This document shows, one piece after another, positions 9,186-19,641 of a DNA stretch of 64,000 nucleotides. The notes beneath the pieces are model-generated. The model ran no database searches. It was not told the DNA's origin and saw only the letters and a list, made by a program, of their open reading frames with translations. The stretch spans positions 1-64,000 of IMG/VR virus record IMGVR_UViG_3300043803_000445, one strand, 5' to 3'. Each line of letters starts with the position of its first letter. Position 1 is the stretch's first letter. The position numbers and the translations under genes are program-made. The DNA comes from a virus.

Positions 9186-10565
9186 TTAGTAATCACCGAA
9201 AGGATTCTTTTGCGAAAAGTCAAGAATATCATCTGCTTCATCTTCAATTTCAATATTTTCTGCATAGGGGTCATACTCATCAAATGTATTAATTGAATAC
9301 ACTTTATGTGTTGCTGCTGCACCAACTATCAATTCGCCATTAGCAAAGTTTCCACCAACTATTGAAACTTTAAGCACCCTTGTATCTGCATCCCAATCTT
9401 TCACATATCCAGTGGTTCCAGTAGAAACTCCTCTAATCATTTCATTAAACTCAAAGTTACCAGTAGAAATTCCAATTGGACTTGCAAGTGTAATTGTTGG
9501 AGTAACAGTATAACCAGCACCAGCATTCGTATAACGAATTGCTGTTACGATTCCAGTGACTGTTAAGACTGCTTCTGCTGTTGCGTTTACTCCACCAGGA
9601 GGAGCAGTGGATATAGAAACAACAGGAGCAGAGGAATACTGACTTCCACCAGAAGTAATAGTTACAATTCCCAAAGTTCTAGAAGCAAGAACAGCAGTAG
9701 CAATTGCACCAGAACCAGATTGTCCCACAATTGTAACTGATGGTATTTGTGTATAACCAGCACCAGGATTAACTATAAGAATTCTATCAATCGAATCTCC
9801 TGTTCTTCCTGTTTTGCTAGTCATAATGGCAACAGCAGTTGCATCAATTCCATCTTCTGGTGCTTTCGAGATTTGAATTATTGGAGTAGATAAATAACCA
9901 GTTCCATCATTAATTAAATCAATATATTGAACTGATCTATTCAATGTAGAAGCAATCGAAACAGTCGCAGTTGCTCTGGATGCAGTATCCCCAACCATCG
10001 TGATAGTTTGAATATAACCAAAATCTTGAATCGATTTATCAACTTCATCTATGCTTGTATCGATAAGTTCATCTTCATATCTAAAGATTTCACATCTTAA
10101 TTCATAAACATAAAGATTGTTTAGTTGATAAAATGGAACTTTTCCTTCCACATACTTGATCTCAAAAAGACCATTATCGATTGGAAGATAAATTAAATCT
10201 CCTTCTTGTGGTCTTGTTGCAACTTTAATATCTGGGTCATCTAATAAAAATGGAGATATAAAATCTTCATACCTTTCTTTTGAAATAATAAGAGTTAATT
10301 CATCACTAGTTTTTACACCAAATTTTGATAAAATATCTCCTTGTCCTCCAAATCCATTAAAATTTGAAATATATGCTTCAATTCTAAAACTATCATCAAA
10401 TTTTGATACTAAAACTTCTTTGATAATCGTTTTTTCATTAATCAACTGTCTGGGCATATATACAACATCTTGCCCATACATTTTCAATTGTTCATTGATT
10501 AAATCTTGAACAAGTCTTTGTTCACTTGAGGCACCTTGTAAAAAATAGGGATTTAGTGGAGACAT
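9186..10565 (-). CDS. 14: Neck protein gp14 with inserted GxGY repeats
   Basis: Head-tail connector (neck) protein. 459 aa against 256 in T4. The family core is clear: YMPRQLI, AYISNFNGFGGQGDILSKFG and EGDLIYLPIDNGLFEIKYVE, plus the C-terminal DFSQKNPFGDY. Between about residues 200 and 370 sit four tandem units of a GxGYxxxPxIxI type, rich in Ala, Thr, Ile and Gly. These account for most of the extra length and resemble repeats in the giant fibre and baseplate proteins of this genome. The start abuts the gp13 stop with one shared base. Confidence 0.93.
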   Translation of the reverse strand: MSPLNPYFLQGASSEQRLVQDLINEQLKMYGQDVVYMPRQLINEKTIIKEVLVSKFDDSFRIEAYISNFNGFGGQGDILSKFGVKTSDELTLIISKERYEDFISPFLLDDPDIKVATRPQEGDLIYLPIDNGLFEIKYVEGKVPFYQLNNLYVYELRCEIFRYEDELIDTSIDEVDKSIQDFGYIQTITMVGDTASRATATVSIASTLNRSVQYIDLINDGTGYLSTPIIQISKAPEDGIDATAVAIMTSKTGRTGDSIDRILIVNPGAGYTQIPSVTIVGQSGSGAIATAVLASRTLGIVTITSGGSQYSSAPVVSISTAPPGGVNATAEAVLTVTGIVTAIRYTNAGAGYTVTPTITLASPIGISTGNFEFNEMIRGVSTGTTGYVKDWDADTRVLKVSIVGGNFANGELIVGAAATHKVYSINTFDEYDPYAENIEIEDEADDILDFSQKNPFGDY

Positions 10566-11380
10566 TATCCTATCATATCCATTGGAGGTAATTCGTAATC
10601 TGTCTTGAGTTCTCTTTCAAGTTCTTCAATTTCTCTAATCGCATCGTTTAATATTCTTTCACCGTTCATCGTAATTCCACCAGGAAGTTGAACTCCATTA
10701 AATTTGATTAAATTTTGTCCCCATTGTCTTTTAATGATTGCTGTTAAATATCTTTTCAGCCACCAATCGTTATATATTGCTGAAAAGTCCGATGGGTCTA
10801 CAATTCGAATACAATCAACAATAATATAACTATTTTCATTTACCATTGCCCAATCAATATCCAAATATAATCTATGTTGTTTTTTATTAAATCTCAATTG
10901 AACATCTGGAGTTATAATTCTACTAATATCTTCTAAATGTGTCTTTACCATTGCATAATTTAATAAATCAAGAGCACCATAGTAATATAAGTCATTTAAA
11001 AATATTTGATACTTAATATTAAACAAACCAGATGATATAGTATTTGCATCTGATTTGAATACGTTATTTACTCCAATAATTGTATCTGGAAGTTGAATAA
11101 AATTATTTGTTTCTTCATATACAACTGTTGTAATTCCAACTGGAGAATTTGCAGTTGAACTTGTGATACCTGTTCTTACTGTAGTTTTCTCATCTGGAAG
11201 AAGTTTGTGCTTTAAATATACTCTTGCCGCACCATCATAATGCCTTTCGTTAAAATATTGAATAGCATCATCCACCAAATCATCAATTTGGTCATCATCG
11301 ACATTGATTTCCAAAACAGGATATCCAAGTTTTCTTAAACAGTAATCAATTAATCCCTGACGAGTTGATGGTTGAGCCAT
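10565..11380 (-). CDS. 13: Neck protein gp13
   Basis: Neck protein that with gp14 closes the portal after packaging. 271 aa against 309 in T4. It has the N-terminal CLRKLGYPVLEINVDDDQIDD and FNERHYDG, and the C-terminal QLPGGITMNGERIL followed by a Glu-rich helix, which match T4 gp13. It is preceded by GATAAATA, a one-base late promoter variant. It is coupled to gp14 by a one-base overlap. Confidence 0.93.
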   Translation of the reverse strand: MAQPSTRQGLIDYCLRKLGYPVLEINVDDDQIDDLVDDAIQYFNERHYDGAARVYLKHKLLPDEKTTVRTGITSSTANSPVGITTVVYEETNNFIQLPDTIIGVNNVFKSDANTISSGLFNIKYQIFLNDLYYYGALDLLNYAMVKTHLEDISRIITPDVQLRFNKKQHRLYLDIDWAMVNENSYIIVDCIRIVDPSDFSAIYNDWWLKRYLTAIIKRQWGQNLIKFNGVQLPGGITMNGERILNDAIREIEELERELKTDYELPPMDMIG

Positions 11381-11401
11381 TATTTAATTGAAAACTCTAA
11401 T

Positions 11402-11409
11402 TATTTATC
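11402..11409 (-). promoter_or_regulatory. Late promoter variant (GATAAATA) for gp13-gp14
   Basis: One-base variant of TATAAATA, 22 nt upstream of the gp13 ATG and overlapping the stop codon of the preceding gene. Location fits the late promoter pattern of this block. Confidence 0.5.
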
Positions 11410-11635
11410 AATATGTACCGCCATCAATAAATGGATATGGGTTCCATTGTTCTGTTGATGAATTATAGACAAGTACAGAGTTATTTGGTATTTCCGAAGA
11501 ATCGTTAACATCATCCAAATCGGAAAGTTTCATTTTTAAATTTGCAACAGCAGAAACTACTCTGTTTGCGTTATCCGCACCAAGTCTTACTTTTATTAAA
11601 TTGTCTGAATTGGTTCTTACTCTAATGTCTGACAT
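11408..11635 (-). CDS. Small virion-associated protein, fibre-like motif
   Basis: 75 aa. The C-terminal half has LSDLDDVNDSS...NSVLVYNSSTEQWNP, a motif common in phage fibre and baseplate proteins (LsDL-DV ... LvYds..W.p). The N-terminal half is short beta-like, with repeated V-R-x-N pairs. It lies between the large fibre-type gene and the neck genes, where T4 has gp11, gp12 and fibritin. A minor structural role is inferred. Gap to the upstream gene is 6 nt. Confidence 0.7.
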   Translation of the reverse strand: MSDIRVRTNSDNLIKVRLGADNANRVVSAVANLKMKLSDLDDVNDSSEIPNNSVLVYNSSTEQWNPYPFIDGGTY

Positions 11636-11641
11636 AGTTTT

Positions 11642-11980
11642 TTATGCAGTGGTAATTCCAGCAGTAACTAATGCACTTCCTTCAACAACTCTTGTTTTTG
11701 CTGTTCCACTATCTAATAATACATCATAACAATATCTTCCTGGTTTTAAAGATGATGTAATAGTTGAACCTAAAGAAATTTTAACTCTCCCATCAGTTCT
11801 ATTGGGGAAAGAAACTATAAAAGTAGCAGAAGTTTTTAATGATGCTGGTGATTTCTTCAATTTTGCATATCCAGTATATCCAGTCAAATTCAGTGGAGTA
11901 TTTGCTGTTGATTCAAGAAAAAATGTTTGCTGAAAATCAGCACCTCCTGGAATTGTTATATTAGCTACATATATTGCCAT
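11642..11980 (-). CDS. Small Ig-like virion protein
   Basis: 112 aa, predicted almost all beta strand. It has the pattern ITIPGGADFQQTFFL ... TGYTGYAKLKKSP ... VKISLGSTITSSLKPGRYCYDVLL, like short beta-sandwich baseplate or fibre accessory proteins in cyanophages. A CCTAAATA late-type octamer lies 31 nt upstream (12011-12018). No signal peptide or membrane segment. Role in the virion is inferred from neighbours; the exact family is not certain. Confidence 0.7.
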   Translation of the reverse strand: MAIYVANITIPGGADFQQTFFLESTANTPLNLTGYTGYAKLKKSPASLKTSATFIVSFPNRTDGRVKISLGSTITSSLKPGRYCYDVLLDSGTAKTRVVEGSALVTAGITTA

Positions 11981-12013
11981 TATGATAACTAGATAAAATC
12001 TTTCCTAATATAT

Positions 12014-12214
12014 TTAGGATTTGTTTTCTAATAGTTTTGTTAGTAATAATTTTATCTCCGTCAATTCAGTCTTTAAATTTTCAATTTCAGTTTTTTCATC
12101 CAACGATGAATTTTTAACTTTCAAGTATTCTTGATATTCGTAATCATTGCAATTTATGATTGCATTTGATTTTTCATCACGATATAATCCTTTATGTCCT
12201 TCTACTGGTATCAT
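12014..12214 (-). CDS. Small coiled-coil protein
   Basis: 66 aa. Residues 1-30 contain GLYRDEKSNAIINC, and residues 35-64 form a heptad-like coiled coil (TEIENLKTELTEIKLLLTKL). It overlaps the DUF4815 gene upstream by 4 nt (ATGA), so it is probably made in step with that giant protein. I recall similar short proteins after this gene in cyanophages. A chaperone or attachment role is possible but unproven. Confidence 0.7.
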   Translation of the reverse strand: MIPVEGHKGLYRDEKSNAIINCNDYEYQEYLKVKNSSLDEKTEIENLKTELTEIKLLLTKLLENKS

Positions 12215-15200
12215 ACTGTTGCAATTGCTCTCAAATCTCTAATTAAAGGAACATATGATTGATTTGTTCCTGTCATAATAATTTTGATTTGGAATCCATT
12301 AAACGGAGAAAGATTTTTTCCAGTAAATTCATAATTACCAAAATCATTTAATGTATTTGATGCTTGAACGAATCTATCAGATCTTCCATTATTTTTTGAA
12401 GAATTGATTACATTTCCATTCTCGTCAAGATTATCATATCCTGGAAAAAACTCATATAATTGTTGTGAATCTGGTGTATCATTTCTAAGCAATCTATACA
12501 TAACTCTAATATCATTTGTTGAATGTCTATAAGCATCAAAGAGAACTTTTAAACTATCTGCGGATTTTTGTAATTTTACAAGTTTTGAAACATAAATTGC
12601 GGAATTTGGATCACCACTCAGTTGATTGACTCTTGGTTCTAAAGTAAAATCAGAAACAGGGTTGTTGATTCTATTCATTGTTGTGATTATATTTACTCTA
12701 TGCAAATCAATCATTGGAGATACTTTTCTATCACCTGTTGATAATGTGAGTTCCATAGTAAATGATCTATTTCCTGGTAAATCAGTTAAATTTGAAAGTT
12801 CATTCACTTTGGAATAAATTGCAGAAGTTTCACTTAGTTGATTGGTGGAAGTTAAAGATATATCTTCAAATCCTCTATCTGCAAATGAAATTTCAGTTCC
12901 ATTTACACTTGTTCCAGTTATTGTTCTAATTTTTGCCCCAACTGATGTTGTTTCTGGTAATAATGTTTGTATATTTGGTCTAATACTATTAAATGTAATA
13001 TTTTGTGTTGCCTTTGGTCCATTGAACGAACCAAGAGTTGGAGTTGATAAATATGTTCCACCAGATTTTGATTGATTGAAGAATAGTTCTGGATAACCAT
13101 TAGTATTTCCAGTGCTTCTATCAGTTCCTGATCTTGTTTGATCTATTTTTATATGATAAGAATCAAGTTCAATTGGATATGTTACCAAATCAACATCTGT
13201 GAATTTGTGTGTTTTATTGATTCTTCTAAGTGAAATACCGTTAAATTCATATTTAAATACAGGTGCATTTGCTACATGTCCTAACGGAATCGTACCATCA
13301 ACCCCTCTTCCACCACTAATGCCAGTTAAAGTATTTCCATTAGTTCCTGTATATCTAATAATTTCACTATCAATAATAACATATCCTGGATTATTTGGAC
13401 CAACACTGACATTTTCAAATGTTGCTAAAGTGCCAATTGAATTTAATGTAATGTCACTAGTGGAATTAAAAGAATAATCAGCAGACAATCTAACTGGGGC
13501 AATATCAGATTCAATTCCACTTAAATTAACTTGATTGATTGGTGAATACATTCCATGATTTTGATGATTGACTTTAAGATGCAATCCATCAGTAACACTA
13601 TTGGTACTAGTTACTGTTGCTCCAGATATAGCAGATCCATTATTTGTAATTGTTTTTGTTCCTGTTGTGTCTACTTTTCCCTGTATATTTTCAACAACAA
13701 TAGAGTTAACTGCTGAAATGATCCCAACATTATTTGGAATAGTTAAAATAAGATTTTTTCCAAGATTGTCTGTATTTGTGGAACTTACAGTCAATGTATC
13801 ACCAGCAGCATATCCAGAACCACCATCAGTAATAGTTGCAGCAACTGCTACACCAGAAGAAACTGAAAGATTTACCTTTGCATTTCTGCCAAATCCTGTT
13901 AATGACACTAAACTTATATTGGAATATACTTTTGCTCCACTTGTAAATCCAGAACCAACATTTGACAAGGTTAATGTTGATCCAATTCCAACTGCACCAA
14001 CAAGAGAATTAAGATTTGAAGTAAAATTAGTATTAGTTGATTGGCTAATTGTATTTCCAACGACCAATGAGTTTTGTTCTGATGTAGATAAACTCTTTCC
14101 TAAACCAATTAATGCTGAATTTGAATAGGCATTTAGTGAATTTTTTCTCAATGCTACAATTTGATTATTACCAATAGATAAATCTGGATTATAAAATCTA
14201 AATGATGCTGGTGAAGTCACAAAATCTGCTCTATATAAGGTAAACTTCAAATCTTCTAAATCTGATGGAGTCCAAGTTGCTCCGTTTTGTGATTTGAATA
14301 ATGCTCCAAGAGTTGGTTGTTGAGAAACAACTCTTCTTGGATTTGCTTTATCTGCTTCTCCCATTCTCGAAATCCATACATTATATGCATTAGAAGAAGA
14401 AACTAATACAATTGAATATCCAGAACCATTTTTTTCCAAATAAACTGGAGATGGGAAAGTAAATGTAGTTGCGATAGTGCCATCTTCAGAAGTTCTAATG
14501 TCTTTTGAATCTAGTGTAACTTCTCCAAATGGTAAAATTGTTTGAGTTGGGAGGCCAGTTTGCATCGTTCTAATTTGGAGTGTTACTGGAACTCCTCTTG
14601 TATCTTTTGTTCTAAAGAAAATATCACATTTTGTAATATAAACCCCATTATTATCCGCAACTTCAAATGATTGGGCTAATGGATCTACCCATCTGGTGGA
14701 TGTCGATGTTGTTGTTGTTGACGTATTTGATGCAACTAACCTAGTGTCAATATCGGTAAGTGTTCGTGCATCTGTTTGTGGAATTCTTTCAACATTTGCA
14801 TTTCTAATTCTAAGTGTAGAATTTTCAACATTATCCAAAGATCCAGCAGAAGTAAAATTAGTTTCTGCTGTAGTTTCATCTGAAGTAATTACTAAAGAAT
14901 TTGTTGAACTTGATGTCAAGACAAAAGTTTTTGTTCCAGTTCTAAAAGATGGAGTTGATGGAATTGTTGGATCTGGAACAAACAATGAACCAATAAAAAC
15001 TCCAGTTTCATCCGCAACCAATCTCACCTCCGAAACAATTGCAATTGCTCCACTGGTTTGTCCTACCAATCTCATATTTTTTGCGATACTTCCATAAAAA
15101 CCAGACGATGCCTGCATTTCCAAACTTGCAGTATCAACATTTAATAATGTAGTTGTCGATGAATATGAACTAGATAAAGAATTTTCTGGTAAATATGGAT

Positions 15201-18200
15201 TTGTTAAAAATGTTTCTGTTGGTGAATTATATGGACCATATTTATGATTTTGTGTCGAAAGTCTAAATCTAATAGATTTTGAACCTAGAGATCCAACTAC
15301 TGTTTCACCAGCAGTAAAAGTTCCATTGGACATTGAAACTTCAATTAATTTTGGTATGACATATGATGTCATATCAACATTATCAAAAAATGCATAAACT
15401 CTTGATGATGGTTTTAATCTTTTAGCAATAATTTCAATATTTCTAGATCTCATTGTTGTTATGATTTCTCTAGAAATTACTTTATCTCCAAGATTTGTGG
15501 AATCAAATCTTTCAGTAACACCAAATTGAATTCCTTGTCTGGATTGATTTGTTGTTGTAGTTACTGTTTGATTGCTAAATTCTATAAAATCTGTTACAGT
15601 GGTAAAAGTATCAGTCACTATTCTTCTACCGCCACCTGGATCATTGTGATTAGATAACCAAGTGTTACTTCCAGTTTGTATTCTATTCAAAGATGGTCCA
15701 TTAGAAGTATTAGTTCCAGTCCAAGTAGTTTCCCATGCACCCCAATCTATAGGAGAAAGTCCAGTATTACTATCTACACCAAGTTGCTGTACTGTTGTTC
15801 TATAGTCACCTTCAATATCATAAGTTCTTTCTGTTTTTCTAGTATCAATCCAAGTATCACTTGATGGATTTAATTGAATTGATCCAATCCAGTTAATCAC
15901 ATTAAAAGGATTTACATTTTCACTATCTGTAGCAAATTCATTTTTTACATATTCAACTTCTGAATAATTTAAACAAACAACGTCTCCAACTCTTTTTATG
16001 TTTGGAGAACCCAAATCACTAACAAAACGTAAATCGGCATTTGGATTTGATGTCTGCCCAATTCCAATAACTGCCTCAGAACCCAAAAGTAAATCTATAG
16101 AAGTTGTATAATGGGTTGGTCTTAATAATCCACTAGCAGTATCAATACTTGCTTTATAATTTAGATTTGTTATTTCACCACCGTTATAAGATTTAAAATT
16201 ATCAACAAAGAATCCACATTTAAATCTATCCAATCTCGTTGTAGAATCTCTTATAGTTAAATTTTGAGTATCTGTTTCCAGTAAAGATAGTGACGTATAA
16301 TATTCAACATTTGAAAGTCTATCTTCCAATCTAGAGATATCTTTCATTGTATATCGTTTGTGCTGTACTAAAGTTGTTGATGCATCTTCTGAATTATTTA
16401 AATACGCAGGTAAACGAATTGATGCAATTTCCAAACAAGAATCTAAATTATTTGGAATTCTTGGTTGAAGTGATGGAACACCTTTATTTACGATAAATGA
16501 CCCTTCTTTTGTTAAAAACAATCTATCAATTCTTGGTAAGTAATAATCATAAGATAAATTTATTGCTTTATTTTGTGCGAAAATATTTCTAGATGAATTT
16601 TCCCCACTAAACAATCTCGATTCATACTCAAATGGAGATTTTGTACCAGAATATGGAGCAACTCTTGGTCTTAAATCAATAACATCACTTAGAGATATTC
16701 CGTCAACTGATGATATGTCATCTCCATATCTGTCTTTATCATAAGAATTTACTCCGACAAAATCACCACTATCCGATGAATCTATTGTATAATTATTGTA
16801 GATAATTGTAATTTTTTTCGTTGGAGCTGAAACTTGTGGTTTTCTAATAAGTCTTGAAAAATCAAGATATTCCGATCTTTGCCCTTCATCTAAAATAAAG
16901 TTATTTCTAATATTTTTATCACCGACTTCAACTGAATCTACAATTCCTGAAATCTGAGATTCCTCAAAAGTAACAGTTTCACCGACAGAAAAAATATTCT
17001 CATTCAAATAAACAATTTTTATTTCATTTGTTCCATTATTTGATGCTAAAATTGCAACTGCTCCAGTATCTTTTCCAACTATTCTTTCACCTTTAATTGA
17101 ATTTAAAATATTTGAATTCAATCCAATCAATGTAATGGAAGGCAATGTTGGAGCCGATGAAGATGATGATTCAAAAATTCCAATAACTGATTCTACGTCT
17201 GGAACATTTAATGAAATCTCTTCATCTTCAACTCTCAAACCATAAACAGTGCTAGTTGTCAGACCATTTATAGAGGTAGAAATTCCAGAAGAAGTTTTGT
17301 CGATGGTTAAACTAGAGCATCTATTATATACTTTTTTGCGAGTTTTTGTATTTATTTTTTTAAGAGTTGCAGTCAATATAGCTTCACCTGAATTCACAGT
17401 AATATTTTGAATAGATATAGTTCTTCCATTCGGAACTAGTTTTTGATTGTCTAGTATTGCTACAGTTCCATCAGCAAAAGTTAAATTATAATCTTCTTCA
17501 TCAAATGGTTCAAATGTTAATGAGGTGTCTGTTTCCAATGTCGAACTCCAAGCACCATCACTAAATTCACCAGCAGTAATACTATAAGATTTTTTGAATG
17601 TAATATCAGAACCAGTTAAATCTAAATTTGAAACTTTTGAGTTATTTAAACGTGCGTATAAAAAGGCATTTCGTGTATTTAAAACGTCCAAAGATACTAT
17701 TTTGAAATCATTCACAGTAATCGTTGAACCTGGAAGAGCACCAGAACAAACACCAGAAACAGAAGTAGTTGCTACAACAGTTAAAGATCTTGAAGATCCA
17801 CTAACAACAGAAACTTTATTGTAAGTAGGTATACTTTCTCCTTGTTTTGTATATGAAACAATATCACCTACATTAATTCCAACATAAAAGTTCTGATTTG
17901 AAGTTGTTACTGTTCCACCAGATGTAATGGTAAATTGAGTTCCTGGTTCTGCAACAGATAATGTTTTTGATAAAATTGGATCAGCAGTAAACCCAGGAGA
18001 ATATAACTGATGAACATCAGACAAAGAATAATCTTTTACTGATGTGATTGATCGAGAAACATCCAAACCATTAATTTTAATCTGTTCGTTTGCTATAAAT
18101 GAACCAGAAACTTGGTATAATGTTAAAGAAGTGGATGATGATACATTACTAACCAAATAACCTTTAGCTCCACTATTTTTTCCTTGAATATATGCTGGAG

Positions 18201-19635
18201 CAGTTTGCGTTAACGCAGTATTGATTGTTAATGATGTATAAGTTTGAATGTCATAAAGAGAACTTTCGAACTGAGTTGATGCATTTGAATATGCTGTATT
18301 TTTTAATTTTAAATCATATAATCTAGCAACTCCAATTTTTGTTCCAGAAGAAGAACCTGGAGTTGCTGTTCTGGTATCATAAAGACTTACTTGCGTTGTT
18401 AATCCAACTGCAATAGAACCAAAGACATTATTTAATAATATTTGTCTTCCAACATTAAATGGAATTGATGCATTTTCTGCTCTTTCTGTTGTTCTTGGTT
18501 TTTCTATATCTATAATAGTATTACTAATTGTTTCAATTTCATATCCACGAACATATGCTTTTCCTGGACTTATTGAAATGCAAACAAGATCTTTTGATGG
18601 AGTATTTCCTTGCTTAGTTTTTTGACTTGAATAATAAACCCCATTATTTCCAATTCTATCATTTAATGATTCTTTTATTTGAATATCAAAAGGTCTTACA
18701 TAATAATCGCCAGATTCATCATAAGTTCTTCTTGCTAATTCGTCTCTAATTAAATTATAGTCAGTCTTATTTACAAATTTAGTCAATCCACCATTCTCAA
18801 CTCGCATCAATTCTACAAAATCTTGATCGTTAAAATCATCAATTTCTTTTTTAATCAAAGTTGTAGATATTTTAAATCTGTCTGCACCAGGTGCAGCATA
18901 ATTTGAAAATCCTTGAGCATTATCAAATAAATCATTATAGTTGTTTGATGCTACTGCAATTTCTTCATCGATCAAAAGACCAACACGATATGTTGGAGTG
19001 TTTGTATATTGGTCTAAAATTACTACTTGCCTTGGAACAGTAATAAAGAATCCACGAATAAAATATACACCTTTTTCAATTTTTGCAGCAGATCCTGTAC
19101 CAACAGAACTAGAAATAATGGAAGTTGCAAAGGATGTATTTGCTCTAATTGAAGAAATGGTATAATCAACATCTTCTAATGAAATAAGATTTTCACCATC
19201 AACAAAAGTTTTATTTGTAAAATTTGTATCACCAGAACTCTTATATTTTACATATAATGTATAATTATTTTTTTCTGATTCTATATTTGTAATATAATTT
19301 TCTACTACCGCAGTAACACCACTTGTTTCCCCTTTTATGCTTTTGCCTACAAATTTATCAATATATGCTGATACTGGAACCCCCGAATGGGTGTCATCAA
19401 TCTGAACACAATTATATTCCGAGTCATATCCAATTTGACCTGGAATGACCATAGAACCTTCTTTAAAGAAATGGTTTCCAAACTTTTCAACTTGATTTTG
19501 TAAAATCGATTGAAGAGTCGTTAATTCTCTTGCTTGAATTGGAGTACCAGGTTTAAATAAAACTTTTTGATAACCTTTTGTCTCGTCAAAGTCATCAAAG
19601 TATGGAGATACGTTTAAATTTGTATTTTGAGGCAT
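12211..19635 (-). CDS. Giant DUF4815 virion protein (baseplate/fibre)
   Basis: 2474 aa. The N-terminus (NLNVSPYFDDFDETKGYQKVLF, then PGTPIQARELTTLQSILQNQ) is the DUF4815 signature found in T4-like marine phages. The rest is Ser/Thr/Asn/Gly-rich beta structure with scattered GxGY units and one ITGTNGNTLTGISGGRGVDGT...GH module near 2080-2130. It has no T4 counterpart of this size. It occupies the gp9-gp12 interval between gp8 and the neck genes, so a peripheral baseplate or fibre-network role is likely. It begins 6 nt downstream of the gp8 stop. The frame is intact throughout. Confidence 0.85.
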   Translation of the reverse strand: MPQNTNLNVSPYFDDFDETKGYQKVLFKPGTPIQARELTTLQSILQNQVEKFGNHFFKEGSMVIPGQIGYDSEYNCVQIDDTHSGVPVSAYIDKFVGKSIKGETSGVTAVVENYITNIESEKNNYTLYVKYKSSGDTNFTNKTFVDGENLISLEDVDYTISSIRANTSFATSIISSSVGTGSAAKIEKGVYFIRGFFITVPRQVVILDQYTNTPTYRVGLLIDEEIAVASNNYNDLFDNAQGFSNYAAPGADRFKISTTLIKKEIDDFNDQDFVELMRVENGGLTKFVNKTDYNLIRDELARRTYDESGDYYVRPFDIQIKESLNDRIGNNGVYYSSQKTKQGNTPSKDLVCISISPGKAYVRGYEIETISNTIIDIEKPRTTERAENASIPFNVGRQILLNNVFGSIAVGLTTQVSLYDTRTATPGSSSGTKIGVARLYDLKLKNTAYSNASTQFESSLYDIQTYTSLTINTALTQTAPAYIQGKNSGAKGYLVSNVSSSTSLTLYQVSGSFIANEQIKINGLDVSRSITSVKDYSLSDVHQLYSPGFTADPILSKTLSVAEPGTQFTITSGGTVTTSNQNFYVGINVGDIVSYTKQGESIPTYNKVSVVSGSSRSLTVVATTSVSGVCSGALPGSTITVNDFKIVSLDVLNTRNAFLYARLNNSKVSNLDLTGSDITFKKSYSITAGEFSDGAWSSTLETDTSLTFEPFDEEDYNLTFADGTVAILDNQKLVPNGRTISIQNITVNSGEAILTATLKKINTKTRKKVYNRCSSLTIDKTSSGISTSINGLTTSTVYGLRVEDEEISLNVPDVESVIGIFESSSSSAPTLPSITLIGLNSNILNSIKGERIVGKDTGAVAILASNNGTNEIKIVYLNENIFSVGETVTFEESQISGIVDSVEVGDKNIRNNFILDEGQRSEYLDFSRLIRKPQVSAPTKKITIIYNNYTIDSSDSGDFVGVNSYDKDRYGDDISSVDGISLSDVIDLRPRVAPYSGTKSPFEYESRLFSGENSSRNIFAQNKAINLSYDYYLPRIDRLFLTKEGSFIVNKGVPSLQPRIPNNLDSCLEIASIRLPAYLNNSEDASTTLVQHKRYTMKDISRLEDRLSNVEYYTSLSLLETDTQNLTIRDSTTRLDRFKCGFFVDNFKSYNGGEITNLNYKASIDTASGLLRPTHYTTSIDLLLGSEAVIGIGQTSNPNADLRFVSDLGSPNIKRVGDVVCLNYSEVEYVKNEFATDSENVNPFNVINWIGSIQLNPSSDTWIDTRKTERTYDIEGDYRTTVQQLGVDSNTGLSPIDWGAWETTWTGTNTSNGPSLNRIQTGSNTWLSNHNDPGGGRRIVTDTFTTVTDFIEFSNQTVTTTTNQSRQGIQFGVTERFDSTNLGDKVISREIITTMRSRNIEIIAKRLKPSSRVYAFFDNVDMTSYVIPKLIEVSMSNGTFTAGETVVGSLGSKSIRFRLSTQNHKYGPYNSPTETFLTNPYLPENSLSSSYSSTTTLLNVDTASLEMQASSGFYGSIAKNMRLVGQTSGAIAIVSEVRLVADETGVFIGSLFVPDPTIPSTPSFRTGTKTFVLTSSSTNSLVITSDETTAETNFTSAGSLDNVENSTLRIRNANVERIPQTDARTLTDIDTRLVASNTSTTTTSTSTRWVDPLAQSFEVADNNGVYITKCDIFFRTKDTRGVPVTLQIRTMQTGLPTQTILPFGEVTLDSKDIRTSEDGTIATTFTFPSPVYLEKNGSGYSIVLVSSSNAYNVWISRMGEADKANPRRVVSQQPTLGALFKSQNGATWTPSDLEDLKFTLYRADFVTSPASFRFYNPDLSIGNNQIVALRKNSLNAYSNSALIGLGKSLSTSEQNSLVVGNTISQSTNTNFTSNLNSLVGAVGIGSTLTLSNVGSGFTSGAKVYSNISLVSLTGFGRNAKVNLSVSSGVAVAATITDGGSGYAAGDTLTVSSTNTDNLGKNLILTIPNNVGIISAVNSIVVENIQGKVDTTGTKTITNNGSAISGATVTSTNSVTDGLHLKVNHQNHGMYSPINQVNLSGIESDIAPVRLSADYSFNSTSDITLNSIGTLATFENVSVGPNNPGYVIIDSEIIRYTGTNGNTLTGISGGRGVDGTIPLGHVANAPVFKYEFNGISLRRINKTHKFTDVDLVTYPIELDSYHIKIDQTRSGTDRSTGNTNGYPELFFNQSKSGGTYLSTPTLGSFNGPKATQNITFNSIRPNIQTLLPETTSVGAKIRTITGTSVNGTEISFADRGFEDISLTSTNQLSETSAIYSKVNELSNLTDLPGNRSFTMELTLSTGDRKVSPMIDLHRVNIITTMNRINNPVSDFTLEPRVNQLSGDPNSAIYVSKLVKLQKSADSLKVLFDAYRHSTNDIRVMYRLLRNDTPDSQQLYEFFPGYDNLDENGNVINSSKNNGRSDRFVQASNTLNDFGNYEFTGKNLSPFNGFQIKIIMTGTNQSYVPLIRDLRAIATV

Positions 19636-19641
19636 TTTTCT

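Noticed and set aside
12626-18000. Several plus-strand frames over the DUF4815 gene
   Set aside because: Shadows of a long Ser/Thr-rich gene; no ribosome sites, no known domains, wrong strand for this genome.
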